Source: Gracilaria gracilis (taxonomy: Eukaryota > Rhodophyta > Florideophyceae > Gracilariales > Gracilariaceae). From it: a DNA stretch of 64,000 nt. Both the position numbers and the translations under genes were made by a program. Below the pieces are notes generated by a model. That model did not search any database, was not told the DNA's origin, and saw only the letters and a program-made list of their open reading frames with translations. Below, in pieces: positions 43,367 to 53,535 of the stretch (within the stretch, counting starts at the first letter, position 1; each line of letters opens with the position of its first letter). The stretch is from the NCBI GenBank assembly GCA_030374805.1, contig JARGSG010000019.1, forward strand, positions 124,001 to 188,000, given 5' to 3'.

Positions 43367-44056
43367 GCGTGTCGCGGAGGCAACACGAAGCTCGTAGACT
43401 CCCGAAAACTCGGTGGTGCTTCCTGCGCCGCAGGTAGAGGTACATGCTTCTTGGAGGCATGCCTCAAAGGACGACGAACAATCGGCACGGAAGAACCATC
43501 TTCCATTTCAACACGCCTCTGGCGGGGCCTAATGGCATCGACAAAGCGGTCGCAAAAAATCACAACCCAAAATGACTGGGGCGGCCAAGGACCGACAAAC
43601 GACAAAAGTCGAGCTTCACCACGCATGAGCCCAAGCGGATTACCAACTCGATGTATCCTACCGTTGACAACGGGTTGTTATTCGCGTCAGCGACGTCAGA
43701 AATGTCGCCACGGCGAATGTATGACCGCAAGGCGGGTGGCAATGCTCTTTCAACGATGAAGTTCGGACCTGCGCCTGCATCTTATACAGTGAGATAACGC
43801 ACCATAAACTGAGGTGAAAGGCCAAGGTCGGCATAGACCTTGTAATTGCGTTTGGCCATCACCATAACTCTATCCGGGAACCGGTTATTTCTTACCCGTA
43901 TCCACGGTCGACGAAGAACACCAAGATGTTCTGAGTTCACGTCTTCGACGGCCTGTTTCCTCGAGAGGATTCGGACCTGGGAGCGAGGCAGGGACGCCTC
44001 GGGCGCCTTCAGCCTCAACTCTGAGGGCGCCTCTCCAAGAGAGGAGACTCCTACAA
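43367..44056 (-). pseudogene. Aspartic protease region of element 1, frameshifted
   Basis: The active-site motif DAGAGPNF is encoded at about 43,758-43,781 on the minus strand, followed by about 60 residues of strand-rich protease sequence. The C-terminal family motif ILGCDF appears about 200 bp later. The reading then jumps frame (VDAIRPRQRRVEMEDGSSVP), so at least one indel sits near 43,560-43,570. Protease would cut the Gag-Pol precursor; this copy cannot make it intact. Confidence 0.65.
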
Positions 44057-46141
44057 TTAGTTTTTCTGAGCAGATTCCGCCTGAGGCGTGTGCTCAGTGT
44101 TCTGAACCATTGATGCCTGGACACCAGCGGCAGAAGCGTCGGCATTAGCGGTTGAATTTCCCTCGAGAGGGTCACGGGGGTGAGAGGTCACCATGTTCTG
44201 GACAATCGGAGCCGCAATTGTGCGTGGAATATCCATCTTCGCGCGGATGTACGATGCCATCGGAACGGAAGCCTTCTCCTCAGGTGAGAGGGATTCGTAG
44301 TTGGCAATGACTTGTGCCCATTCACGCATGAGTAAAACGCACTGCGGAGAAGTATGCCCTCGCGTATAGCAGAGGTGACAGATCAATCCAACAATGGCAT
44401 TAACGTTCCGAGTATTCGAGAATCGCACCGCTGGGCGGGAAACTTGCCAGCCAGGCCGTGAATTCCGGGTTCCACCGTTCTCATATGACAGTCGAGGCGG
44501 TCGAACTCGGTTCGAATCTGCACACAGCAGTGTATTGTCCGGAGCCGTTTGAAACGAGGGATCCGTGGTTGAGGGAAGCTCCGTTGTCGGGATTGAAAGC
44601 ACGTCGCTACGGGCAAAGTGCACCTAATCATACTCCTTTTGGGAGTGTTCATCAGCCAGCATTGACGCAAACGGGGTCCCCAATTCCAACATCAACGCTT
44701 TAGCGGACTTCAACCGGGTACCCCGGACTCGTGCGCGTAGCGCATCGCCTTCGACGCGGGCATACTGTACCAGTTCCAAGTACGTAGTCTTACGGTTCTC
44801 TTCACGGCGACGGGCCACTAGATTCCGTATAGCTGGGTCTAGTCTATCAACGAACATGGTACAACGCTCTTGAGCGGAATAAACATTGCCACAACGGTGG
44901 AAGGCCTTATTCAGGCGCACCGAGTAATCGGTTTCCGTTTCGCCGCGGCGTTTTTTGGTGTCTCTCAGAGCGAGGATAGCCGACTGGATGGCGGTACCAG
45001 TGGCATAGGACCTCAGTAGATACTGAACTGCTTCAGGACAGCAAGTAACCCCTCCTTCAGAGGCGCGCGATGAACCTCTTACAGAGTTGTACTGATCTTC
45101 CGCAAGTCCGCGTAGAAAATAGGGCAGCGCGACAAACGCCTGTCTTTCATTCATCCCAAGGATGTCGGCTTCCGCTACAAAGCGTGATAGGAAATCCAAC
45201 ACCAAGATGGGATCATCACCTGTAAACAGTTGATTACGGAGCGACAGCTGCATCCGTTTGATACAGTCTTTAACCTTTCCCGTCCCACGGGGAGTTCTAT
45301 CCAATGAGGAGTCCTCCAAACGGTAATACCGGTATGACAACAGCTTCTTGTAGAGCAGATTGGTAGCCTTCAACTCCTTTAATCCGGAGTGCTTCCTTCC
45401 TTTCGAGCGGGCGCGTATCACACCTTGGGTGGCTGATGACCGCTTTGAGCGTGACGAACGCTCACGAGGGGCTTTTTCTACCGACGAGTCTGACGAATCA
45501 GACCCGGTTGACAGGCGAGAAGAAAGAGAAGATGCTGACGAATCAGAGTCGTAGTTCTTCCGCTCTTTGCGTGCTTTGGATCCACTGACCTTCTTGTCAC
45601 GGTGTGAAACAGCAACCGGCTCAGCCGTGCGATTGGCTCCAACCAGGGCAGTTTGTTCCACCGTTTCTAAACGGGCGCGGAGGCGAGTAAACTTCTCAGC
45701 CACGTCCTCCACGAAATAAGCGGGTCCTCCGAAAGCTTCCAAGAGAGAGTTGACATCACCACGCAATACGCGGAGATCCTCAGAATAGTTTTGAAAAGCA
45801 GTGTCATCCACCTTCTTTCGAAGTAGCGACAACTCCTTAGCAAGGGTAGCATGGGCAGCCCGCGTGGAGCGGAGCTGCTCTTCCACAGTTAAGTGGGGGG
45901 GGTCATTGACAATAGCCCTCCGAAATGCCTCAAGGGCAGGACCAGCAACGGCAGGAGCCGGTCCATCACCTCGATGAGGGTTGATCAACGACGTGGGCGG
46001 AAGTAGAGTGGTCGTCGGCACAGCTTCAGTAGCCGGCATCCCTTCGGTCCGGGACCGTGAACGGGTGGGGATCCGTGACAGAAGTGGCGGATCTGATCTT
46101 CCAGTCTGACTGCGTGTCTTCGGACGATCTGACAGAGTCAT
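44057..46141 (-). CDS. Gag polyprotein of element 1, with an in-frame TAG before the zinc knuckle
   Basis: ATG at 46,139-46,141 (MTLSDRPKTRSQ). The N-terminal third is Ser/Arg-rich with a coiled-coil (TRAAHATLAKELSLLRKKVD). The capsid-type retrotransposon-gag domain follows (ILVLDFLSRFVAEADILGM, FVDRLDPAIRNLVARRR). At 44,624-44,626 a TAG interrupts the frame. Reading on in the same frame gives 188 codons that include a CCHC zinc knuckle, CHLCYTRGHTSPQC. The stop thus separates capsid from nucleocapsid. It may be a mutation or a read-through device; the sequence alone cannot decide. Confidence 0.85.
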
Positions 46142-46280
46142 GACAGGAACAACCCTACAACGGGATGATCGAGAGCCAATTGGCTGGGACTTCCAATGAA
46201 CTTCCAAATGGAGACTAGGGCAAAAATACTAACCTCGCCACGAGTGAATTCACGAGTGAATCTTCCGACAAAACTAGTCG

Positions 46281-46298
46281 TTCTAAGTCGGGAGACCA
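46281..46298 (-). other. Primer binding site of element 1
   Basis: Minus-strand TGGTCTCCCGACTTAGAA, 2 nt inside the 5' LTR, begins with TGG as expected for pairing with a tRNA CCA end. The complementary tRNA tail would be CTAAGTCGGGAGACCA. I cannot name the tRNA. The identical 18-mer is the PBS of element 2. Confidence 0.85.
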
Positions 46299-46300
46299 CT

Positions 46301-47151
46301 TGTGGAGCAACGCCTTTGGCGGGAAAAGCGCAGGCTCACGAAGATGTTCGGAATCTTCCCCTCGACAGGGCAGCACAGCGAACGGAGCACTCCGGGAATG
46401 ACACAGCTAAGCCGGGTGTAAATCCGAGGTCAAACGGTCACGACAAGCGTCGGAGCATTAGGCTGATTAGTAGTCGGTAGAAATCCACGTGTTCACACGA
46501 TCACGAGAGGAGTCCTCGAAAGAGAGTAGCACGGCAACGACAAGGTGTCGGAAACGGGCCACTGAGAACAGGGCAAAAAGGCAAACCCAAAAAGGGGAGA
46601 AAGCAAACCACCAGAGTGGGGAAGAGAGAGAAGGAATAAAGCAAACCCAATACAGGGGCGAGTATACAACAATAGGTCGGAACGAGACACACAAATAGTG
46701 GTTATACTCTGAGCGCCACAAGGGTGGGTAACTATACGTGAACAACGCAGTCGTCACTCCACTTCGAGGTGAACAATCCGCGATGGCGTGATAGTTAGAG
46801 CCAGAAGCCCTTGCTTGGCAAGGGGCAGTTTACTTGGGGGAGCGGTGCTCAACCCTCTAAGTACTAAGCTCGGCGCACCACTGACAGTGGGTGCGCCGGG
46901 CAAAAAATCTATAAAATATCTAAGTGAATACAGCAATGCTGGGTGCACTGCCTCTGGCATGTTCGTGCTACAAGTGTGCTATTCACACCCGCTAAGCAGC
47001 GCCTCGAGCCGTGCAATCCACGTGTACATGTGTGGAAATTACCTCGGCGAGGCGACACGCTAATAGCGGTGCAGCTCATATATATCTACTAACGCATGAT
47101 GCGGAAATTAACTAAGTACCTGAAATCGCCTCCAAGGAGTGTTGTCCTTCA
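46301..47151 (-). repeat. 5' LTR of element 1 (851 bp)
   Basis: Partner of 35,776-36,627. It ends in TTCA immediately before the right GAATG target duplication. It contains the same hairpin at 46,872-46,897. In transcript orientation the hairpin lies shortly after an AT-rich TATA-like stretch, so it may form at the RNA 5' end (inference). Confidence 0.95.
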
Positions 47152-47265
47152 GAATGCTTTACGTGAATTTGGCATATAACACTAAACGCACTCGATCTTA
47201 TTTAAGGCCTCTCTGACCCCACGTTCACCACAGTCGCAGCAAGCCGCACAAAGACCGTTCGCAGT

Positions 47266-47445
47266 ATGTCACTCCGCAGGCCGGACACCGCTGCCCTCGT
47301 CGCTGAGATTACAGATGACGACACTGGATCTCAACATGTCCTGCGGTCCTGTTTAATTGATGATGAAGCCGTCGAAAGTTCTCACCAGTCCAGTGGTTCC
47401 TGTGCTAGCGCAGACGTCACGTGGTCACCGAAGTTAATGGTATAG
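47266..47445 (+). CDS. Short ORF (59 codons) in the flank of element 1, weak
   Basis: ATG at 47,266 to TAG at 47,445, 110 bp after the right target duplication. Upstream is a CTTATTTAAGG sequence that could be a TATA box, then a CA-rich leader. The product starts MSLRRPDTAALVAEI and is acidic, Asp/Ser-rich. It may be a first exon or gene fragment whose surroundings were broken up by transposons. No family is recognised. Confidence 0.2.
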   Translation: MSLRRPDTAALVAEITDDDTGSQHVLRSCLIDDEAVESSHQSSGSCASADVTWSPKLMV

Positions 47446-47681
47446 TCTGAAGCCATACATCGTAATATCGCACGCGGATATATCCGATATCATTCGGTGG
47501 ATAATACACTGCGCATTCTCTGTAACTGGCTGCCAACTGTTTACCTCGGGGGGATCCTCTTCGGTCTTCGAACTGCCGTGCGTGCCTCTGCTTATTCTAG
47601 CAACCCCGAGGGAGATGTAATGCTTCTCATTGAGTGGTTTAAATCTCGTTTTGTTGATTAAAGACATTATTCCTCGTTACC

Positions 47682-48028
47682 TGTTCAGTGTAGTGTACGC
47701 TGTTGTGGTCTTTCGCAGGCCACAGAGGTAGATAGTGTACAGTGGCTGCCCGGCAGAGAAGGCGGCGTTCTGCTGGTTGGTGGTAGCGACGAAGGCGGCA
47801 CTGCGGTGGCTGGCGACGCGCAGTGGGGGCGCGCGCTGTCGCACAGAGGCAGGTCGGTAGGGCGGAAGTACTTCGAGACGCGCGGTGGTGCGCGCTTGGT
47901 AGCGCGGCGGCGGGAGTAAGAGAAACACCGTGGAAGCGATTTCTTATATCTCCCGTTTAGATGTCGAAAAAATCTTGTTGGGGGTGTCCCGTTCGTGAGG
48001 GATACCCCCTCAGATCCGCCACCACACA
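47682..48028 (-). repeat. Putative 3' LTR of element 3 (single copy, inferred)
   Basis: On the minus strand a purine tract GAGAGGGGAAG is followed directly by TGTGTGG, then a TATA-like GATATAAG. The block closes with ACTGAACA, giving TG...CA ends over about 347 bp. It lies downstream of the element 3 pol frame where a 3' LTR is expected. The 5' LTR is missing, so the call cannot be confirmed by pairing. Confidence 0.4.
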
Positions 48029-48278
48029 CTTCCCCTCTCACGGTCGTTACGCCTGGGCGACCAAGATTAAGAACTTATGATGGTGGATGCAACGGGCCAT
48101 CTCTTGAGACTTCTTCTGTTGTGTATCTGAAAGGGTAGGGCGGCTCGGGGTGATCTGGATCTGGTTCGAAGTCCACCACAAATTCTTCATGTCGGTGAAG
48201 CAGTCTTACATAATCCATGACTTGTTCTTCGTGCGTTGTTGCGGCTGGCAGATATCCATATTTTGCAATGACGTAGTG

Positions 48279-50764
48279 TTACAAAAAGAATATTGTTTCA
48301 TCCGTACCAAGCCTTTCCATCTGCAGGTGAACTCTCTTAGTAAGTCTTCCAAGCATTACATGGGCACGGGGAGTGAAGTACTGCCCATACAGATGGTAGA
48401 CACTTAGGCACAAGTGGAAGCAATTCGAAACAATACGATGTTTTTCCCATGATTCACAATCCAACGGGGAGAGCCAATCTTCGAGTTTTCTACCCCCAAT
48501 CTCTAAGGCTAAGTAGTTGATGTCTTCGTTGTATACATCATATTCAACGAAGATCGGCATGGCAATCAAGGGAGGTAGATCCCTTCGCGTCGAGACGGTG
48601 TTTTGCAATGGGCTCTCTCTTAAGTTTCTAGGTCGGTCGCGATATAGTTTGAGCCTCCTTTCGTGAATCCCCCTTCATGACATACGTCGATTAGGTGAGA
48701 TTAGATAGTATCGAAGGTGATTGGCTCTGATACTGCGACATGGACCGTATAACTTAGAAACGAAAGGTGGCCACTTTACAGAAGGGTTTACGGCTGTACC
48801 ACGCATGACGAGTACTTGGTCTCCAACCGTAAATCTATGAATGCGCCGATTACCATCTTCTCGATCGGGTTGACGGGCAACTCGTACTGTTCTCCCGACA
48901 GTCGCAGTTTGGAGTTCAATCATACGATGCTCTGCGTTGGCTGACAATATTAAGGAGGAAGGCTCGATGGGGTGCTTGCGGGGAGGTATTCCATACATCA
49001 GTTGAAAAGGTGAACACCCTTCAGGAAGTGAACGTGTTCGGTATCCATAGAGAACATCGGGCAAAGCTTCATCCCAATCGGATCCCAAATTGTGCATGGT
49101 TTTTGCAAGTGATCTCTTGATCGTTCCGACCATTCTTTCAGCACGACCGTTTGACATTGGAGCGTATGCTAAAACAGGCTTCATAGTGAGACCATGTCTT
49201 CGCATGTATTCTCGAAAAGTCCCGGCCAAGAAAGAGGTGGCGTTGTCGGATACAATAGTACGTGAGCATCCAAATCGAGAAACAATCTTTTGTTTCATGA
49301 AATCCAAGACATCTCGAGCTGTAGCACTTCTACTTGCTAAAGCGAAAGACCATCCTGATAAATTCTCAACGCCAATAAGTAGGAAATGGTTTTCAGGACT
49401 CGTAGGGCGCAATGGCCCGGCGAAGTCTACTGAAAATGCGTCGAACAGATTGGTGAGTGGTGCTCTCTGCCCTGCTTGATAAGAGGCGAATGGTCCCATT
49501 AACTGACAACTCTTGCAGCTTCTTACGTAGTTGGTGAGTTCCGAGTAGACATTCGGCCACCAGAATCGATCCCAGATGTACTTTCTAGTAGCTGCAGGAT
49601 CCCAATGTCCAATGTCATCATGCAACGTATGGAGGATAGAAATTCTGTCCTTCATGAATGGAACTATCCTTAGACCGGAAGATGTCTGTCGATACAAGCG
49701 CATGTTCCATACGATGAATTTCTTCGAACTTTGTTTGATAGCACCTCTGATCTTGGGATTTGGTTCATCAAAGCCCATTTGATTCAGATATTTGCCGATA
49801 TTAGCGAAATACGGCTCTAACCCTTCGAATGCTGAGGTAGTAGAAGTCATAACAATTGTAGCTTGCTCGGGAGGCGAATCGTCTTCTGTAGCTCCGTATC
49901 GAGAGAGATAATCTGCAGCCTTATTCCTATCCCCTGAACGATACACGATCTCAAACTCATACTCAGCAAGAAAGCCTAGCCATCTAGCCAATCTGCCATG
50001 TACATCTTTCTTTGTGAAAGCATACTTCAATGCTTGGTGATCCGTAATTAGTTGAAATGGCTGGGAACCAAGGAAGTACATTTTAAACTTTTTCAACGCA
50101 AAGATGACTGCCAGAGCTTCTTGTTCACACACAGAGTACTTCCTTTCAGTTGCTGTCATGGTTTTGCTTGCATATTGTATGGGGTGAAACATGCCATCAG
50201 ATTTCTTAGGGGCGAGCACCGCTCCTAATGCGTCAGAAGACGCATCCGTCGCCACGCGGAACGGGGTTTCGAAATCTGGAAATGCCAGAACAGGAGGGCT
50301 GGAAAGTTTTTTCTTAAAGGCGTTGAATGCATCCAACATATCAGACGTGAATTCCAGTCGGCCAGAGCCTGAGGTGGAAGCATGCAAAGGTGCTGCAGTT
50401 TCAGCGAAATGTGAGATGAAGCGTCGGTAATATCCGGCAAGTCCGAGGAAGCTTCTTAACTAAGTAGCAGTGGTGGGAACTTGCGCCGCTTGAATCGCTT
50501 CGATCTTCTTGACGTCTACGGACACTTCGTCTCGATTCACTATGTGCCCAAGAAGATGAATTTGCGATTGAGCAAAGTCACACTTCGTGATCTTAATCTT
50601 CAATCCATATGAGGAAATCGTTCCGAAGACCCGTTTGATGTGGTCCATGTGCTCATCAAGACTATTGGAGAATATCACAACGTCATCCACCTACACTCGA
50701 ACAAATGGATATCCGGTGAAGATTGAGTCCATCATTCTCTGAAAGGTTGATGGGGCATTCATTA
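48279..50764 (-). pseudogene. Pol of element 3 (gypsy RT-RNase H-integrase), decayed and split
   Basis: One continuous minus-strand frame with in-frame stops. RT reads NAPSTFQRMMD, and then the catalytic YVDD has its Tyr codon replaced by TAG (near 50,691), leaving VDDVVIFSN. A second TAG sits before LRSFLGLAGYYRRFI (near 50,460). RNase H (VATDASSDALGAVL, EQEALAVIFALKKF) and integrase (HDDIGHWDPAATRKYIW, CKSCQLM, SVDFAGPL, IVSDNATSF, GRAERMVGTIKRSL) are intact in frame. A TGA at 48,675 precedes the integrase tail, HERRLKLYRDRP. The 5' end stops abruptly at 50,764, where element 2 was inserted; the missing RT part resumes at 60,222. Confidence 0.88.
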
Positions 50765-51189
50765 TGAAGTACACTCACGCGAGTGAGTATCAACAATGCC
50801 CAAGAAATAGGAATACTATGCGCAGCACCCAAGCGGGGACAAAGGAGCGTGCAGCGACGATAACAACGGGGCACGAGACAGGCGTGCAGCACCGGTAGCG
50901 GTGGCGGAACGACCCTATGAGAAACTAGACGATGAAGAATCGGCTAGGGGGTGCTTGAGGTTTACCACGGTCGGCTCTGCCCAGCGGGAGGTGCTTAAGT
51001 GCATCTCTGGGGACAGCAGCCACGTGTCGAAAAATAATAAGCAATCTACCTACAAAGGGGGACCCTGAGAACTTGCGCAACACAGTGCATGAGCCCTACA
51101 CGTGGACACCCTGAGGGGCACCTTGGGCACACTAAACTACTACTATGCTACTATGCATACTCAATATGGGCTGATTCTATTGCACTACA
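50765..51189 (-). repeat. 3' LTR of element 2 (425 bp)
   Basis: Same length as, and about 98% identical to, 59,797-60,221. A purine tract (minus strand AAGAAGGGGAGTC) follows at 51,190-51,202, interrupted after 14 bp by the Harbinger insertion. Confidence 0.95.
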
Positions 51190-51377
51190 GACTCCCCTTC
51201 TTAGGCTGTTTCCACACTTGGACGTTTCACGTCGCTTTTTGTCCATGTCACCAAAAAGAAGCCAAAATCCTTCCCAATTTGACACGGTGCTCTTGTCCGC
51301 TTTTGCCACAACATGACTGAAATTCTGGGGTCGCCTCTTGAGCGACCCCGTACTGCGGACCCATCGCTGATCAGGAC

Positions 51378-52619
51378 ATGAATGAACAGAAAAAGAAGCT
51401 CCTTCTCCTGAGCTTACTACATTGTTTGCAGGACGCTTCAGATGACATCGAAGCCCGCGTTGCCGCTCATTGCGCAGACAATGCTACCGTTCTGCTTCAG
51501 GTAGCGGACTTCATGAATCAGCGATCGGATTCTCAGCGCTGCTGGGCGTACGTGCGCAACGACCCAGGCTGGTTCGAGAACTACGCTTTGACACCCAGCT
51601 TTCTCGCAATTGGCTCATGGAGATCTCTCTTCCGCGTCCCAATCTCAGTATTCGAGAGCACACTATCGTGCCTGCGCGCCCAACTAACGAAAGCAACCAC
51701 GAACTGTAGGGAGCCCGTAAAACCAGAACTGCAACTCGCCGCCTTTCTGATGTACACAAGCAACGCATCATGTGAAGCTGTGGCAACGCAACTGGGAATG
51801 GGAAGGAGCACAGTTAATCGGGACGTCAAGAACTTCAGCAGGGCAATAGTGCAGAGGTTGGGTAGCGCAATAGGCTTGCCAAGAACTGAAACAGAACTCG
51901 CTGTAGTTATGAGAGGTTTTGAAGATATTCGAGGTCTTCCGTACTGCGTGGGCGCGATTGACGGCACCCACATCCCGTGGCCACTTTGTCCTGAGGAACA
52001 GTACTATGAGTACCGTTGCTACAAGGGGTACCCAAGTATCGTTTTATTTGCAGTGTGCACAGCGAATCGAAAGTTCATCTACATCGATGTCGGACGGCCG
52101 GGAGTGTTTGGCGATTCAACGATCTTCTCCAAATGCTCGCTAAAGAGAATGATTGACCAAGGGGAATGGCTAGGAAACAAAGTACCCGATTTGGTGATTG
52201 CAGACGTTCATATCCCGCCGTACCTAATGGGTGATTGTGCGTTTACTCTGGACCGTAACATGATGAAGAGCTCATCCAAGACAGAAATTAACGCTAACCC
52301 AGTCCTCAAAAGTTGGGACAGTATGGCGTCACAGACTAGGAAGCCGATTGAGTGCAGCTTCGGCATGCTCAAGAAACGGTTTCCAATTCTGAAGGAAGGA
52401 CTACCGTTACATCACGAGGACGATCTCATTCACGTCTCAAGCGCGTGCGCTATTTTGCACAACATGTGCATAGAGAGTAGAGAGAATGAGAGTGTCTTTC
52501 TACCGCAGGACGAGGAAGTAGATGACCCTGCTGAGGTCTCCGTGGAGACTACTGCAGGGAAGCGACAAAGAGATGCTCTTATTTATTATGTCCTCGAAGG
52601 TTTAGGCGACAATTCTTAG
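51378..52619 (+). CDS. Harbinger transposase (DDE superfamily endonuclease 4 / HARBI1-like)
   Basis: 413 residues from the ATG at 51,378. A helix-turn-helix segment NASCEAVATQLGMGRSTVNRDV is followed by the DDE nuclease fold. The first acidic site is in YCVGAIDGTHIPW. The second lies in the region around GRPGVFGDSTIF or LMGDCAFTL. The third is the Glu in RKPIECSFGMLKKRFPIL. A conserved end block is SACAILHNMCIE. It cuts and joins transposon ends together with the Myb-like partner. The frame is uninterrupted and full length for the family. Confidence 0.92.
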   Translation: MNEQKKKLLLLSLLHCLQDASDDIEARVAAHCADNATVLLQVADFMNQRSDSQRCWAYVRNDPGWFENYALTPSFLAIGSWRSLFRVPISVFESTLSCLRAQLTKATTNCREPVKPELQLAAFLMYTSNASCEAVATQLGMGRSTVNRDVKNFSRAIVQRLGSAIGLPRTETELAVVMRGFEDIRGLPYCVGAIDGTHIPWPLCPEEQYYEYRCYKGYPSIVLFAVCTANRKFIYIDVGRPGVFGDSTIFSKCSLKRMIDQGEWLGNKVPDLVIADVHIPPYLMGDCAFTLDRNMMKSSSKTEINANPVLKSWDSMASQTRKPIECSFGMLKKRFPILKEGLPLHHEDDLIHVSSACAILHNMCIESRENESVFLPQDEEVDDPAEVSVETTAGKRQRDALIYYVLEGLGDNS

Positions 52620-53275
52620 AACTCCGCGAGCAGCTTGTCAATAACTAGTTTTATCTTCTTCTTCTCGGCATTGCTCTCTTTAATCTCCGCTAGTACTTCT
52701 TTCTGAAACTCCGCTTGCTGAGCCATAAACGTAGTTATCAACTCTAACTGCGCGCTGCGCTGGCGCTTGCGAGAACTAGTTTGTGATGAAGCTGCATTCG
52801 TAACTCCTGTTTCGCTGAATAAAACTGCTGGTGGATCATGTCTGGCTTTTGTGTGCTCTAATTCGTGCCTCTCAGTGAAGAAGTCTGGCTTGTCGTACAA
52901 GGACTCATCATCACCATCTCGTCCAGATTTACTAATCTTAGAAATGTACGCGGAGTATTCTTGTTTCATTCTCGTAAACTTCTTCTGCCAGGCCTTGGCA
53001 GATCTTTCTATCCCATGCTGTTTCTTTGCCATGTTGGTCGCTTTGGCAAACACCTCCTTGAGAGATTTTTTCTGCTTCTTTCGGTCACCGTACCCAGCAT
53101 GTTTCATCATGCCAAGTAAAACAAGAATTGTCTCATGGTTGTAGTGCTGATTGTCATTTGTGGTGTTATCGGCGGTTTTCTTGGGCACGGGTGTGGCAAT
53201 TGGTGTGCTGAACGGCTGTGGTTGAGCGGTATTCGGCACGGGGGAAGGGGTTTGGGGGTCTACAGAGGATGCCAT
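52616..53275 (-). CDS. Harbinger Myb/SANT-like DNA-binding accessory protein
   Basis: 219 residues, ATG at 53,273-53,275, tail-to-tail with the transposase (stops overlap). A Pro-rich N-terminus precedes a trihelix, Myb/SANT-like region (HETILVLLGMMKHAGYGD, VFAKATNMAKKQHGIERSAKAWQKKFTRMKQEYSAYISK). A charged coiled-coil with a basic KKKIK stretch closes the protein. In Harbinger systems this partner carries transposase into the nucleus and to the transposon ends. Assignment rests on position plus the helical pattern. Confidence 0.75.
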   Translation of the reverse strand: MASSVDPQTPSPVPNTAQPQPFSTPIATPVPKKTADNTTNDNQHYNHETILVLLGMMKHAGYGDRKKQKKSLKEVFAKATNMAKKQHGIERSAKAWQKKFTRMKQEYSAYISKISKSGRDGDDESLYDKPDFFTERHELEHTKARHDPPAVLFSETGVTNAASSQTSSRKRQRSAQLELITTFMAQQAEFQKEVLAEIKESNAEKKKIKLVIDKLLAEF

Positions 53276-53535
53276 TGTGTGGCTTGCTTAGAATTGCTGA
53301 ACCTGCACTAGCATTGGGACTGGAGGCTATCGTGATGTGTTCTGATCTGACCTTTATCATCTTGGGTACAGAGACGTTTCGGTTTGATGGAAACTCCCGC
53401 GAAATTGGGTTTCGGGTTTTGGGATGAGTCTACATTGCGCGAAGACATGGCAACCTGAGTTGGGACGAATATACGTACCATGGACACGCTTCGTGTCACA
53501 CGGAGCGTTGTCTCTGTCCAGGTGTGGAAACAGCC

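Larger units (their letters stand above)
35776..47151 (-). mobile_element. Complete Ty3/gypsy chromovirus-like LTR retrotransposon (element 1), TSD GAATG
   Basis: 11,376 bp flanked by a perfect 5-bp target duplication GAATG (35,771-35,775 and 47,152-47,156). LTRs of 852 and 851 bp begin TG and end CA. All retroviral-type genes read on the minus strand in the order gag, protease, RT-RNase H, integrase, chromodomain, so the 5' LTR is the right-hand one. The polypurine tract on the minus strand abuts the left LTR (36,628-36,641). The pol frame carries several in-frame stops, so this copy is probably not autonomous now. Unusually, a long ORF on the plus strand fills the space between the chromodomain and the 3' LTR. 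Confidence 0.95.
51204..53535. mobile_element. PIF/Harbinger DNA transposon, apparently complete, TSD TTA
   Basis: 2,332 bp with 20-bp terminal inverted repeats, GGCTGTTTCCACACTTGGAC at the left and GGCTGTTTCCACACCTGGAC inverted at the right (one mismatch). A TTA target duplication (51,201-51,203 and 53,536-53,538) is the preference of PIF/Harbinger. It holds the two classical genes: a DDE transposase and a Myb/SANT-like partner, convergent and overlapping by 4 bp. Both ORFs are intact, so the copy may be active. It sits 14 bp from the LTR of element 2 and is therefore younger than that element. Confidence 0.93.

Noticed and set aside
47682..48041. 118-codon ORF on the minus strand
   Set aside because: It lies in the presumed LTR of element 3, is Arg/Pro/Ser-rich and has no motif.
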